64,000 nucleotides of DNA from Tunicatimonas pelagia (lineage in GTDB: Bacteria; Bacteroidota; Bacteroidia; Cytophagales; Cyclobacteriaceae). Below the pieces are notes generated by a model. The model was not told the origin of the DNA. It did not search any database and was given only the letters and a program-made list of their open reading frames with translations. The stretch is from positions 3,423,001 to 3,487,000 of the forward strand of contig NZ_CP120683.1 of NCBI RefSeq assembly GCF_030506325.1, read 5' to 3'. The translations under genes and the position numbers were made by a program. This document shows positions 43,292 through 52,900 of the stretch, piece after piece (the first letter of the stretch is position 1; the number at the start of each line of letters is the position of its first letter).

Positions 43292-43379
43292 TGACGTCAT
43301 TACGAACGAGGTACGAGTGAAGTAATCTCCTCATCGTGGGGGAGATAGCTTCGTCGCTTCGCTTCTCGCTATGACGTAT
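43292..43379. repeat. REP-like hairpin repeat
   Basis: TGACGTCATTACGA opens the element and the inverted TCGCTATGACGTA closes it. Inside, GAAGTAATCTCC pairs with GGAGATAGCTTC around a loop of about 9 nt. The same kind of palindrome, built on CGTCATTGCGAG and GAAGCAATCTCC, is a common dispersed repeat between genes in Bacteroidota. It lies between convergent genes, where it may also serve as a terminator. Confidence 0.7.
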
Positions 43380-43447
43380 TCGATGTTAGTATAATTGTTC
43401 CCATTACTTAATATAATCGTATATAACTACTTCCCCCTCTTTAAGCG

Positions 43448-44416
43448 CTACAGCCGGTAAATCTCGTCTTTTACGAGTTGCATGAGGTCTATGTATTTTT
43501 CTTCGGCCATGAGGCGGCGGTACTTACTGCGGTCGAGTTTTTCTACTAGGTTCCAGATGGCCTGGTTCATTTCGGCGTGCTGGGTGAAGAAACCGACCAT
43601 ATCGAAGATACGGGGCGAGGCATCGGCGGTGAAGTATTTGTCGTACTCGTATTCTTTCGCGTAGAACAGAAATTCTACAGTATGTAAGAAGTTACGCGAG
43701 CCGCCTACCAAATCCCAGTCGAAGTTCCAGTCGTTATCGTTGGTGTGGAGGTAGAAGTCAATGCCTGATTCGGCGCAGAGACCCAGTACCTGAGCGGGGT
43801 TTTCTTTGGCTAGTAGTGAATGTCCGAAGTCAATGGTCACTCCGGTAGCTGCGTTCTGCACTTCCTTAAGTAGCACAATGGTTTTGGCACAAGAATCCAC
43901 GTGGCAGTTTACCCGCGTCTCATTGATTTTGTACTCAATAAACAGTGGAATCTCCGGTAGGTAATCGGCTGCTTCGGCTACTGACTCAATCATGTTGCGC
44001 CAAGCTTTGGGGTAATCTACCTGAAAGAGATTGTCGAAGCCATCGGACAATGGGCAGCAGGTTACCAGTGGGGCACCTACCACCTTTGCGTAATCTTTCG
44101 CTTTTTTAATTACTTCCACTGCACCCTTTCGTAGCTCAGCCTGCGGACGGGAAAGTGCCCCCGGCACCCATTGGGTTTCTTTTTTAATATTAGCGTTGAT
44201 GGCGGCGAAGGATAATCCCAGTTCGTCCATCAGGGCTTTGGTTTCCTGCGGGTCGCCGGTTTCGTAAGGATACACTACTTCTACTCCGGTTACTCCTGGA
44301 ATTTTCTGTACCATCCGAAGACGTTCTTCCAGGTTGGTAGGTTGCTGGTATTCGGAAAAGCGATCCTGAGTTTTCCCCAAAAAGGCGGTGATAATGCTTT
44401 GTTTCATGGTTGACAT
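43448..44416 (-). CDS. Sugar phosphate isomerase/epimerase-like TIM-barrel protein
   Basis: 322 residues of the xylose-isomerase-like TIM-barrel superfamily (AP endonuclease 2 fold). Strand-end motifs carry the metal ligands: EVVYPYE, LFIEYKI (Glu), VTIDFGHSLL (Asp, His), FYLHTNDNDW (His, Asp) and the late TADASPR. The start is Met1 or Met4 (MKQSIITAFLG). It is the last gene of the GntR-MFS-lyxose isomerase operon and probably epimerises or isomerises the sugar imported by the MFS protein. The exact sugar is not clear. The gap to the upstream gene (269 bp) holds a structured repeat. Confidence 0.85.
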   Translation of the reverse strand: MSTMKQSIITAFLGKTQDRFSEYQQPTNLEERLRMVQKIPGVTGVEVVYPYETGDPQETKALMDELGLSFAAINANIKKETQWVPGALSRPQAELRKGAVEVIKKAKDYAKVVGAPLVTCCPLSDGFDNLFQVDYPKAWRNMIESVAEAADYLPEIPLFIEYKINETRVNCHVDSCAKTIVLLKEVQNAATGVTIDFGHSLLAKENPAQVLGLCAESGIDFYLHTNDNDWNFDWDLVGGSRNFLHTVEFLFYAKEYEYDKYFTADASPRIFDMVGFFTQHAEMNQAIWNLVEKLDRSKYRRLMAEEKYIDLMQLVKDEIYRL

Positions 44417-44461
44417 GGCGATGAGTTTAAATAGTATCTAAGGTGATTTACAAATTAAGAT

Positions 44462-44663
44462 TTAGTGGTTGCAGATTATAAGTGCTTGTTTTTCAGTGTC
44501 TCGCCCTTGAGCCGGTCTGGCGAGACCCGGGCAGGCTTTTACCGCGCCGCGTCGGCTTTTTCTATCGATGAAAAAGTAAGCAAAAAATCTAGGAAACCTT
44601 GAAATTGCACCGGCAACCCGCCACGTCCACGGTGGATCGCTACGCTCAGACAGCAAGGTTTCC
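44462..44663. repeat. Structured GC-rich repeat inserted in the sugar operon
   Basis: Between the isomerase and epimerase genes lies a 200-bp tract of different base composition. It contains a perfect 10-bp inverted repeat GGAAACCTTG (44592-44601) / CAAGGTTTCC (44654-44663), inner CCAC...GTGG arms, and the segment GCGAGACCCGGGC. One minus-strand frame of 64 codons spans it but reads like translated repeat DNA (RFFAYFFIDRKSRRGA). It resembles dispersed intergenic repeats of the phylum; only one copy is in this window. Confidence 0.5.
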
Positions 44664-44685
44664 CCTTAATGCTCAATAAATTAGA

Positions 44686-45231
44686 TCAATCAACAATCTT
44701 TGTCTCACGCACAATATTGGGGTCAGAGAACTGATCTAGGGTGTCGCGTACTTTGGTAGAGAAGGAGTACATGATGGCTCCCTTCGCTCCGGCTTGAAAC
44801 CAGTGTTTGGTGCCGGGAGGTAAAATCAACTGATCGCCCGGTTTCATATCTACCTCGTGGCGCATAGTGTAGTACTCGTCTTTTCCCTCTACAATAAATC
44901 CTTGCTGCAAAGTGTTATCGCCGGGAATATAGAAGTACAGATCGCCCCACAGAGCGCGGATCACTTCTTCTTTACCTGGATCATCTCCTACCGATGGGTG
45001 CCAATGCTCGGGTTCGGTCTGGTTAGGAAACAGTACCAGAATTTTTCCAGCGATGCGGTCGGTTTCAAACATGGTTAGTATTTGTATACCCTCCTGCTCG
45101 AGTCGGCTCAATCCAAAGTCAGCCGCGGCAATACTTTGCCCCTCTTCGTCGGTAATGAACAGTCCAGCTTGTTTGATAAGATCGGTGGCTCGCTCTTGTG
45201 CGGTGGCTAATTCTTTCTTTGTGATAGACAT
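44686..45231 (-). CDS. D-lyxose ketol-isomerase (cupin type)
   Basis: 181 residues of the YdaE-like cupin family that interconverts D-lyxose and D-xylulose (also D-mannose/D-fructose in some members). Metal ligands are seen in PEHWHPSVGDDPGKEE (near 74: two His and a Glu) and LPPGTKHWFQAG (near 137). VRALWGDLYFYIPGD is another family motif. It is placed in an operon with an MFS transporter and a GntR regulator, which supports pentose or hexuronate use. Cytoplasmic. Confidence 0.88.
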   Translation of the reverse strand: MSITKKELATAQERATDLIKQAGLFITDEEGQSIAAADFGLSRLEQEGIQILTMFETDRIAGKILVLFPNQTEPEHWHPSVGDDPGKEEVIRALWGDLYFYIPGDNTLQQGFIVEGKDEYYTMRHEVDMKPGDQLILPPGTKHWFQAGAKGAIMYSFSTKVRDTLDQFSDPNIVRETKIVD

Positions 45232-45278
45232 ATTGATTTATATTAGTGGGTGTTGTGGGAACACAATTAATCGTGTTC

Positions 45279-46547
45279 TTACTTGTCATGTAGTTCTAAG
45301 GGTTTGTCAGAGCGGATAGACCACCACAGAGGAATCGCCAGTAGGTTCAAAATCGCGGTTACGTAAAAGAAGGTGACATCCGAACCAGTCAGTGACATCA
45401 GGTACGGAAAGGCTAGTGCCGTTACGAACGAGCCTAGATTACCCGCCATATTCATGGTACCGCTCACCGCTCCCGAATGTTCACGTCCTACATCTACGCA
45501 AGCCGACCAGGATGGGCTGAGCGTCATATCTGCGCCAAACACCGCCAGTGAAATAAAGATAATCGCGCCCAGCACATCGTCCATATATACACTGGCTAGT
45601 ACGCCGACTGCCGCCAGTGTGAAGCCAATGATAGCGGGGAGTTTACGTGATAGCGACCACTTTCCCCGGCGGTAGATAGCATCCACCATCCAGCCGGACA
45701 CCCAATTGCCTAGTGCTCCGAAAATTAACGGGGCCGATGAATAAAATCCGGCCTCAATAGCTTCCAGATTATACTTCACCTTCAGGTGGGGAAATAGCCA
45801 GGTTAGGCAGAAAAAGAATGTAAAATTACTGCTGAAGTATTGGCCCATCAGCAGCCACATTCCTTTGGATTTAAATAACTTACTGAAGGAAATAGCGGTC
45901 TTCTCCGCATTTTCCGAAGCAGTATGCTCCGCAATAAACTTCTGTTCCTCTTCTGATACTGCGTTATGCTCCGCCGGATCGTCGCGAAACCAAGCGTACC
46001 AGATTATCGCCCACAATACACCAATCACCCCTAGAATAACGAAACTCATTCGCCAGCCTACCTGACCAATGAGCCACGCAGCTCCCGGCAGGGCAATGGC
46101 TGCTCCAATCCGTCCACCTGAAAAATTGATCCCGTTTACGATGCCCCGCTCTCCTACTGGCACCCAGCGGAACACCGCCCGAGCAATACCCGGAAAAGCT
46201 CCGGCTTCGCCTACTCCAAAAAGGAATCGTACAACTAACAGTAAAAAGAAATTCCAAATGGCACCAGTCAAGGCTGTAAATACTGACCACACACTAACAA
46301 CCAGTGTCAGAATTCGGCGAGCTCCAAAACGATCCGCTAGCAGTCCGGCAGGAGTCTGGAATAGCGCGTAGCCCAAAGCAAAAATAGATAGTACCCAGCC
46401 CATCTGTTTGTCGTTGAGGGAAAGGTCGGCACTTACCGGGTCTTTCGCTACCGAAATAAGAATGCGGTCAAACAACACAATCATTGCCAGAATGAACGTT
46501 GCCCCGACCATTTGGTATCGTACCGGAAAGGTTGGTTTGCGAGACAT
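45279..46547 (-). CDS. MFS transporter of the anion:cation symporter type
   Basis: 422 residues with 12 predicted membrane helices. The loop after helix 2 reads GLLADRFGARRI, the MFS signature, and DRILISVAKDPVSADLSL in helix 1-2 fits the hexuronate / D-galactonate branch (ACS family). It is the second gene of the operon: 2 bp after the GntR stop and 48 bp before the isomerase gene. It likely imports a sugar acid or pentose-type substrate for the isomerases encoded downstream. Confidence 0.88.
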   Translation of the reverse strand: MSRKPTFPVRYQMVGATFILAMIVLFDRILISVAKDPVSADLSLNDKQMGWVLSIFALGYALFQTPAGLLADRFGARRILTLVVSVWSVFTALTGAIWNFFLLLVVRFLFGVGEAGAFPGIARAVFRWVPVGERGIVNGINFSGGRIGAAIALPGAAWLIGQVGWRMSFVILGVIGVLWAIIWYAWFRDDPAEHNAVSEEEQKFIAEHTASENAEKTAISFSKLFKSKGMWLLMGQYFSSNFTFFFCLTWLFPHLKVKYNLEAIEAGFYSSAPLIFGALGNWVSGWMVDAIYRRGKWSLSRKLPAIIGFTLAAVGVLASVYMDDVLGAIIFISLAVFGADMTLSPSWSACVDVGREHSGAVSGTMNMAGNLGSFVTALAFPYLMSLTGSDVTFFYVTAILNLLAIPLWWSIRSDKPLELHDK

Positions 46548-46548
46548 G

Positions 46549-47184
46549 CTAAGGCTGTTCGGCGATAAGTTTCTGGGAATGGATAAGGTGTTTTTTCATA
46601 TGTAGCTTAGCTTCGTCTGGATTGCGGTTAGTCATGGACTCAATAATCGCTATGTGTTCGGGTAATGTTTCTTCCGGAGGGCGCACCAAGCCAATGCGGT
46701 CGATGTAAATAAGCAGATTACTCTGCTGAAAAAGCTTCCGCAAAAAATTATTTCCACACTGGCGGATGATAGTATCGTGAAACTTTATATCAGCAGTACG
46801 GTATTCCTGATAGTCAATAGGTTCAGTACAGCCGACAAAAGGGGCGAACAGATCGTATAATTTTTTGACAACAGCCGGACTCGCCCGTTGCGTAAACAGG
46901 CGAACTGCCGTGCATTCTAAGGCAATTCGGCAATCGTAAATCTCAATGATTTCTTCGTTGGAAAATTGCCGTACAATTACTCCCCGGCGGGGGATAGACT
47001 CAACCAGATGCTCAGCTTCCAGCATTTGTAAAGCACTGCGCAAGGGCGTTCGGCTAATACCTAGTTCATCGGCTAATTTATTTTGTACAATCTTTTGACC
47101 CGGGGTAAGCTTGTGCGACAGAATCATTTGCTTTACCTTTTGGTAGGCAGCCCTTTCTAGCCCATCTGAGGTTATTTTTTTCAC
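46549..47184 (-). CDS. GntR-family (FCD subfamily) transcriptional regulator
   Basis: 211 residues. An N-terminal winged helix (AYQKVKQMILSHKLTPGQKIVQNKLADELGISRTPLRSALQMLEAEHLVESIPRRGVIV) is followed by a C-terminal all-helical FCD ligand domain with the metal-binding Asp and His residues (FHDTIIRQCGN, HIAIIESM, AKLHMKKHL). It probably represses its own operon until the sugar acid binds. The palindrome TTGTATAC-T-GTATACAA at 47235-47255 lies 51 bp upstream and is the expected binding site. Confidence 0.93.
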   Translation of the reverse strand: MKKITSDGLERAAYQKVKQMILSHKLTPGQKIVQNKLADELGISRTPLRSALQMLEAEHLVESIPRRGVIVRQFSNEEIIEIYDCRIALECTAVRLFTQRASPAVVKKLYDLFAPFVGCTEPIDYQEYRTADIKFHDTIIRQCGNNFLRKLFQQSNLLIYIDRIGLVRPPEETLPEHIAIIESMTNRNPDEAKLHMKKHLIHSQKLIAEQP

Positions 47185-47234
47185 GGTGTAATTATTCTAT
47201 TTATAGCCGTTGTAAGAAGTTTTAATATTCTAAT

Positions 47235-47255
47235 TTTTGTATACTGTATACAAAA
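47235..47255. promoter_or_regulatory. Palindromic operator of the GntR sugar operon
   Basis: A perfect 21-bp palindrome: TTTTGTATAC, a central T, and GTATACAAAA. FCD-type GntR proteins usually bind TTGTATACAA-like sites. It sits between the GntR gene and the divergent M28 peptidase gene, 51 bp before the GntR ATG, and could affect both. Confidence 0.85.
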
Positions 47256-47357
47256 CTAACAATTCTACCCTACATTCAAAGGGTCGGTAACGATAGGTTT
47301 TGTATTAAAGCGATTTACTAGATTTTATGTAATTTAGCATCATTAACTCGCACTCTA

Positions 47358-48839
47358 ATGCAGAAATTTACGCTCACTATTATTGGATTCTTTACGGGGC
47401 TTCTTGCTTTCTCTCAGGTAACTTCAAAAAATTCAATTCCTAATATAGTCAATCAATCACAAGTAGAGGCGCACGTTCGGTTTCTGGCATCCGATGAGCT
47501 GAAGGGGCGAGATACCGGATCGCCCGAACTGGATATTGCGGCTCAATATATCGCTTCCTACTTTCAGGGGTACGGTGTGCAACCTTTAGATAGTGCTAAT
47601 AGCTATTTTCAACCAGTCTCTTTGTTTAATGAGAGTCCGCCTACGGCAGCTACGCTCTCTTTTCAGGGAGAAGAATTCCAGTTGGTTAAGGATATGCTGT
47701 TATTGGCCGGCGATAGCCTTAGTAAAGAGTCACCAACAGTGTTTGTAAACTATGGTATGCCTGAAGATTTGGAAGGGGTAGATTTAGAAGGGAAAATTGC
47801 AGTAGCTTTATTAGGCCGTCCTGGTGATACTAATCCCCAAAGCGCATTCTTCGCTAGCCCACAAAAGCAAGCTCAGGTTGCTGAGATGGGCGGAGTAGCA
47901 CTGGTAGAATTGTACCGATCCGCCCAAGTTCCCTGGTCGCTGCTGGTACGTTATCTTAATAGCGATCAGATGAAGGTAGGGGGTGATGCTGAAGAAGAAC
48001 TGCCAATCGTTTGGTTGAACGACGGGCAAAGTACGCTCAAGGGGTTGTTTGAAGAAAAGTCTGGCGAAATAGCTTCGCTCAATATTGGAAGTAAAATACG
48101 CCAGCCCGTGAACACTAAAAACGTAGTGGGGGTTTTAGAAGGCACTAATCCTGATCTCCGTAATGAATATGTTGTTCTATCAGCACACTACGATCACATT
48201 GGTGCAAACCCACAAGCAACTGGCGCAGAAGACTCCATTTACAACGGAGCGCGGGACAATGCTCTGGGCACTACTGCTTTATTAAGTGCTGCTAAGTACT
48301 TCTCGGAAAATCCACCTCAGCGTTCGGTAGTATTTTTGGCCTTTACTGCCGAAGAAAAAGGGCTGCTGGGTAGTCAGTACTACACTAAAAACCCACTAGT
48401 ACCGATGGAACAAATAGTATTCAATTTAAACACCGATGGCGCGGGCTACAACGACACCACAAAAGTAACGGCAATTGGGCTGGAACGAACGTCTGCTCAG
48501 GAAGCGATTGCATCGGCGGCTCAGTCGGTAGGGCTAGCAGCTATTGGCGATCCGGTGCCGGAGCAAAATCTGTACGACCGCTCCGACAATGTAAACTTCG
48601 CCAAATTGGGGGTGCCATCGGTAACCTTCTCACCGGGAATAACTGCATTTGATGCTGAAATTATGAAGTACTACCATCAGGTGACCGATGAGGTTGGAAG
48701 CCTAAACTTTAGCTACGCCGAGCAGTACTGCGAAGCCTTCGTACAAGCTGCTGAGAACATTGCCAATCTAAAGAAAGCACCTACTTGGCAAGAAGGTGAT
48801 AAGTACGAAGAAGCGGGCAAGCAGTTGTACGGACGGTAG
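47358..48839 (+). CDS. Exported M28-family metallopeptidase with a PA insert
   Basis: 493 residues; signal peptide cut near LAFSQ (20). N-terminal motif HVRFLASDELKGRDTGSPE is shared by many M28 exopeptidases. A PA domain is inserted at about 125-240. Two-zinc ligands: LSAHYDHIG (His), GARDNALGTTALL (bridging Asp), FTAEEKGLLGS (Glu-Glu, base and ligand), NTDGAGYND (Asp) and KYYHQVTDE (His). The domain is complete, so an active aminopeptidase in the periplasm is expected. Divergent from the GntR operon. Confidence 0.92.
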   Translation: MQKFTLTIIGFFTGLLAFSQVTSKNSIPNIVNQSQVEAHVRFLASDELKGRDTGSPELDIAAQYIASYFQGYGVQPLDSANSYFQPVSLFNESPPTAATLSFQGEEFQLVKDMLLLAGDSLSKESPTVFVNYGMPEDLEGVDLEGKIAVALLGRPGDTNPQSAFFASPQKQAQVAEMGGVALVELYRSAQVPWSLLVRYLNSDQMKVGGDAEEELPIVWLNDGQSTLKGLFEEKSGEIASLNIGSKIRQPVNTKNVVGVLEGTNPDLRNEYVVLSAHYDHIGANPQATGAEDSIYNGARDNALGTTALLSAAKYFSENPPQRSVVFLAFTAEEKGLLGSQYYTKNPLVPMEQIVFNLNTDGAGYNDTTKVTAIGLERTSAQEAIASAAQSVGLAAIGDPVPEQNLYDRSDNVNFAKLGVPSVTFSPGITAFDAEIMKYYHQVTDEVGSLNFSYAEQYCEAFVQAAENIANLKKAPTWQEGDKYEEAGKQLYGR

Positions 48840-48974
48840 GGAAGTTTCAAGGTTGCAGATTACACGCTAATAAAAAATTTTAGCTCTTCAAACTGTAGCA
48901 CAATCTACCCTCTAGTAAAAACTGGAGCGTAATTTGAACGTAAGATTAGATACACTTATCAATCTGATTTTACG

Positions 48975-49931
48975 ATGATCTCCTTGAAATACTTCTTCTG
49001 GTTTTTGCTCAGCACAGTACTGACAAGCTGCACGGTTGGTTATTTTCCAGATCGTAACAGCCAGAACATGCTGGTAGATTTCCCCCTTCTGCCCCACTCT
49101 GAAGAGATAGGCACGTACCTTCCTGGTGATTCGCTGCCTGCGGAAGCCTACATTCGGGTTGGGGTGCTAGAAGTAAGAGGCGGCGAATTTACCACTTACA
49201 ACGAACTGATTCGACGAATGCAGAGGCGAGCGCAAGAGCAGGGAGTTGATGCCATCCAAATTCTTGACAAACAGCACTATATTGATGAATGCGACGGCTG
49301 CTGGGATGAAGTAACTACTATACTATCAGCCGTAGGGCTAAAGTTTACCAAGAACTTAGACTATCTGAGTGAATATCTTAAAGCGAAAGAAATCTATGCG
49401 CTTCATGATAACGATAGTAGTAAACAGGCAGGCAACTGGAACACAAAAGTGTGGTTCGATTTTGATAGAACCCCCACTGGTATAGAGGGTCAAAAAGATT
49501 ACGCAACATTTATTGAAAGGTATTCGCTAGATTATTTACTGTACGAAGAAAATCGACGGTGGCGCTACGCAACAGATGAATACGGGCGGCCTCGGATGCG
49601 GGTTCGTACCCACGCTTCGGGAACACCTCATCTGCGAGTGTGGTTTACCTACGATGCAGTACGTCCAAGCCTGGTTCGTATTAAAGACTTGTCGAGCCGA
49701 GAGGAATCGTCTATTCAATTTACCTACGATACCTTCGGTTCTCTCATGAAAAAACATATCACCCTTCCGGATGGAGACGTGATTGAGCAAGTACCCACGT
49801 ATGATGCTGAAGGAAAGCAGGTGAGTAGTGGGTATTATCGTATCCGGGAAGAAGAGCGAGAGCCTTACTTGCGGGTAGTGTATAAGTTTTACTCTCCCGA
49901 CGATGTGAAGAAACAGCTTGTACTAAAATAA
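48975..49931 (+). CDS. Lipoprotein of unknown function
   Basis: 318 residues; signal with lipobox VLTSC (about Cys20). The first half includes AYIRVGVLEVRGGEFTTYNELIRRMQRRAQEQGVDAIQIL, which resembles the YbjQ/heavy-metal-binding or SHOCT-like fold of small envelope proteins. The second half has RHS-like short beta hairpins (YATDEYGRPRMRVRTHASG, QFTYDTFGSLMKKHITLPDG). Function unknown. A stem-loop follows at 49933. Confidence 0.7.
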   Translation: MISLKYFFWFLLSTVLTSCTVGYFPDRNSQNMLVDFPLLPHSEEIGTYLPGDSLPAEAYIRVGVLEVRGGEFTTYNELIRRMQRRAQEQGVDAIQILDKQHYIDECDGCWDEVTTILSAVGLKFTKNLDYLSEYLKAKEIYALHDNDSSKQAGNWNTKVWFDFDRTPTGIEGQKDYATFIERYSLDYLLYEENRRWRYATDEYGRPRMRVRTHASGTPHLRVWFTYDAVRPSLVRIKDLSSREESSIQFTYDTFGSLMKKHITLPDGDVIEQVPTYDAEGKQVSSGYYRIREEEREPYLRVVYKFYSPDDVKKQLVLK

Positions 49932-49932
49932 A

Positions 49933-49963
49933 ATAGCGAAGCAGCACTGAGCCGCTTCGCTAT
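49933..49963 (-). terminator. Stem-loop between convergent genes
   Basis: ATAGCGAAGC (49933-49942) pairs perfectly with GCTTCGCTAT (49954-49963), with an 11-nt loop. On the minus strand it is followed by TTTTATTTTAG, so it mainly serves the receptor gene, but it may also stop the lipoprotein transcript. Confidence 0.75.
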
Positions 49964-49988
49964 CACATATCTCTGAGCTAGAAAATTT

Positions 49989-52900
49989 CTAGAAAGTGTA
50001 ACGCACGCCAAACTGAGCAGCCCAGCGCGAGCCTTCTATGGTAGGAGATTGGTTAACATCCCACGGATCGCCCGGATCAGTGAATGAGTATACCGGACGG
50101 TTAGTAAACGCTCCATCTTGGTACTCAAAGCCTTCAAATTGCAGTAACTCAAACACGTAGCGGTTATCTCCACTACCCATGAAGTAACGTCGCCCCCAAT
50201 TTCGGTTAATCAAGTTGCTCACGTTAAATATATCTAACGATAATTGTAGGGTATGCCGTCGTCCGTTAGCGGAGGTGATGTAAAAATCTTGTAGCAGTTT
50301 TAAATCAAATACGCTGGAAAACGGAACTCTGGAGCGGTTCTGCTCAGCGTACTGTCCACGGCGCTCGCTCAGGTAATCATCTCCTTCAATATAAGCATTG
50401 AGCTGAGAATACATCGCTTGCTCTTCTGCTTCATCAAATGCAACTCCTCCAAAAATCGGAACTTGCTCACCGTCATCATCTAGTACGAATGCCCCGTTTT
50501 GATCTCGCTCGAAGTCCACTACCTCTCGCTGCCCCAAAATAATATCTTCAGGTCCGTCCGGAATATAAATCAACGCTCGTTCAAATTCCTGATCGTCTTC
50601 GTTAAGTAGTGCATCGCCCCCTCGGTATACATAAGAGAATGGTTCACCCGACTGACCATTATAAAACAGTGAAACGGTAGTGGCCATAAAACCCGCGTAC
50701 TCCTTGCGGTACGAAAGTGAACCGGTTACCCGTGAACCAACATCAAAGACTGAGCGGCCCACCATTGCATTGTTCCTTCCGGTTAAGCTGTAGGCTTGTC
50801 GCCAATTGGTGGCATTAATGAAGCCCCGCCCATCCAGCAGCGACTCCGCCCGAGTGAAGGAGTAAGCGATGCTACCCCCAAAGCCATTCGTTGCGGGCTT
50901 TTGAAGTTGTACCGTAGCATTCCAGGTGTAGCCTTCGTTGGTGTTGTCTACCAGCGAGATGAAAGAGTAGGTATCATCAATAAGATTTCCGGTAAATATT
51001 TGTCGGTCATCGGGAGTGCCCTCTAAGCGTCCAGAGAAGCTAGGCTCTAGATTAACGTTCTGAACCGAAATATTATTTAGGGTTTTGGTGTACATAAACT
51101 CAGCCGAGGCTAGTAAGCCCCAAGGCAGTGCCTGATCTACCGCAATATTGGTTCTAAATACCTGCGGATACTTAAAGTCTTCCACAAACAAATCTACGTC
51201 ACCAGATGGCCCGGCATCTCGGTTGGCAAGGTTATCCCGCCATTCGTCGGGAGTAGCGTAGAATGGACCGAACGTACCTACAAATGAACTGTTGAGTCCA
51301 TTACGAATAAACATGCCTCCTGGCCACACCCAAGGTACCCGGCTGGTAAAGATCCCGAGGCCACCCCGAAGTTGGGTACTTTTCGTTCCAGTTACGTCCC
51401 AATTAAATCCCAAACGCGGACTCCAGAGCACTTGGGTAGCAGGAGTTTGACTAGCCCGAGCTCCCTGTAAGTCATACCCAGCATCTTCAATCAAATCAAC
51501 GGTTACTTCATTGAACTGCGTATTGTTTAGTGGAGGATCTTCTAAGAATACCGGAATATCGGCACGTAAGCCTACAGTTAACTTGAAATCGCTATTAAAC
51601 TGAATTTCATCCTGAACGTAAAACGCCATTTGCAGTGCGTTAAATGTTGGGCCTAAGTTGCTGGCATCATCTCCCAAGCGGATTTCGGATTGACCGGGAG
51701 CTAGCTGCTCATGACCAAACAGGGCAAAGCCGGGTGCACCGCTGGTGAAGGCCTCTAGTGAATCATAAAAATAGCGAGGGGTAGAGAAAACTGTGAACAA
51801 GTTTTCTATCTGGAAGAACTCATTGTGGGTTCCTAGGGTGAAAGTATGCCGACCTTTGTACCAGTTGAAGTTATTGGTTAAAGTGAAAACATCCTGGAAC
51901 ACTACGTTAGAGTACGAGAAGTTATCGCTTCCCACGTGAATAACGGCAGGATTGTCACGAATTTCAATCTTAGGAAAAGGATCACCTAATAATTCCCGGT
52001 CGTCCCGTACTCGGGTGTAACCCAGGATTAAGTTGTTGGAGTAACTGTTGCCAAAATTACTTTTTAGCTCAATAGCGGTAGAGTTCGTCGTAGTCGGGAA
52101 GGCGTTTCCGGTATTGAAGAAAAAGATGTCGCGACTAGTTGGGCGGTTAATCCGATCGGTATTTCCAAATACGTAACTGTGGCGAGCACTTAGCTTATGG
52201 TTCCGATTGATGTTCCAATCAAGTTTAGCGATTACCTTATCGCTGTTTCGGGTTTGAATATTATTGAGGTAGCCACCCGGATTGTAGCCGTATTCATTAC
52301 CCAAATAGTTTACTAGCTGATTTATATCCGCAGCGGTAGCACTTCCTTCGTACTCCTGAGGAATGAAGGGAAATGGTTCTTCTTCACGAAGTAACTCTAC
52401 ATTAGTAAAGAAGAATAATTTATCCTTCACAATCGGCCCACCCAAACGGAAACCGTAGGTATTTACTGAGAAAGGTGCCAAACGAGTACGTTGGTCATCA
52501 GGAATATCACCAGGGGTTTTACCCGCTAAATTTTCGTTGCGGAAGTAGTAATAGGCTGAACCCTCAAAAAAGTTTTTACCACTGCGGGTTACGGCGTTGA
52601 TTCCGCCTCCGGCAAATCCACCTAGGGTTACATCGTAAGGGGCGACCACTACCTGAATTTGCTCTAAGGCATCCAAACTAATCGGTGAAATACCGGCTTG
52701 TCCACCATTTGTTCCTGAATTCGCTAGGCCGAATACGTCGTTGTTCACGGCTCCGTCAATATAAATCGTATTAAAGCGATTGTTGACCCCCGCGATAGAA
52801 ATTCCACCATTGGTAATATTAGCCTGAGGAGTCAGGCGGGTAAAGTCATTCAAATTACGGTTTACGGTAGGGAGGTTCATGATTTGCTCCCGACCAATAT

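Noticed and set aside
44462-44656. 64-residue minus-strand protein
   Set aside because: It spans the structured repeat and its composition follows from the GC-rich repeat DNA.
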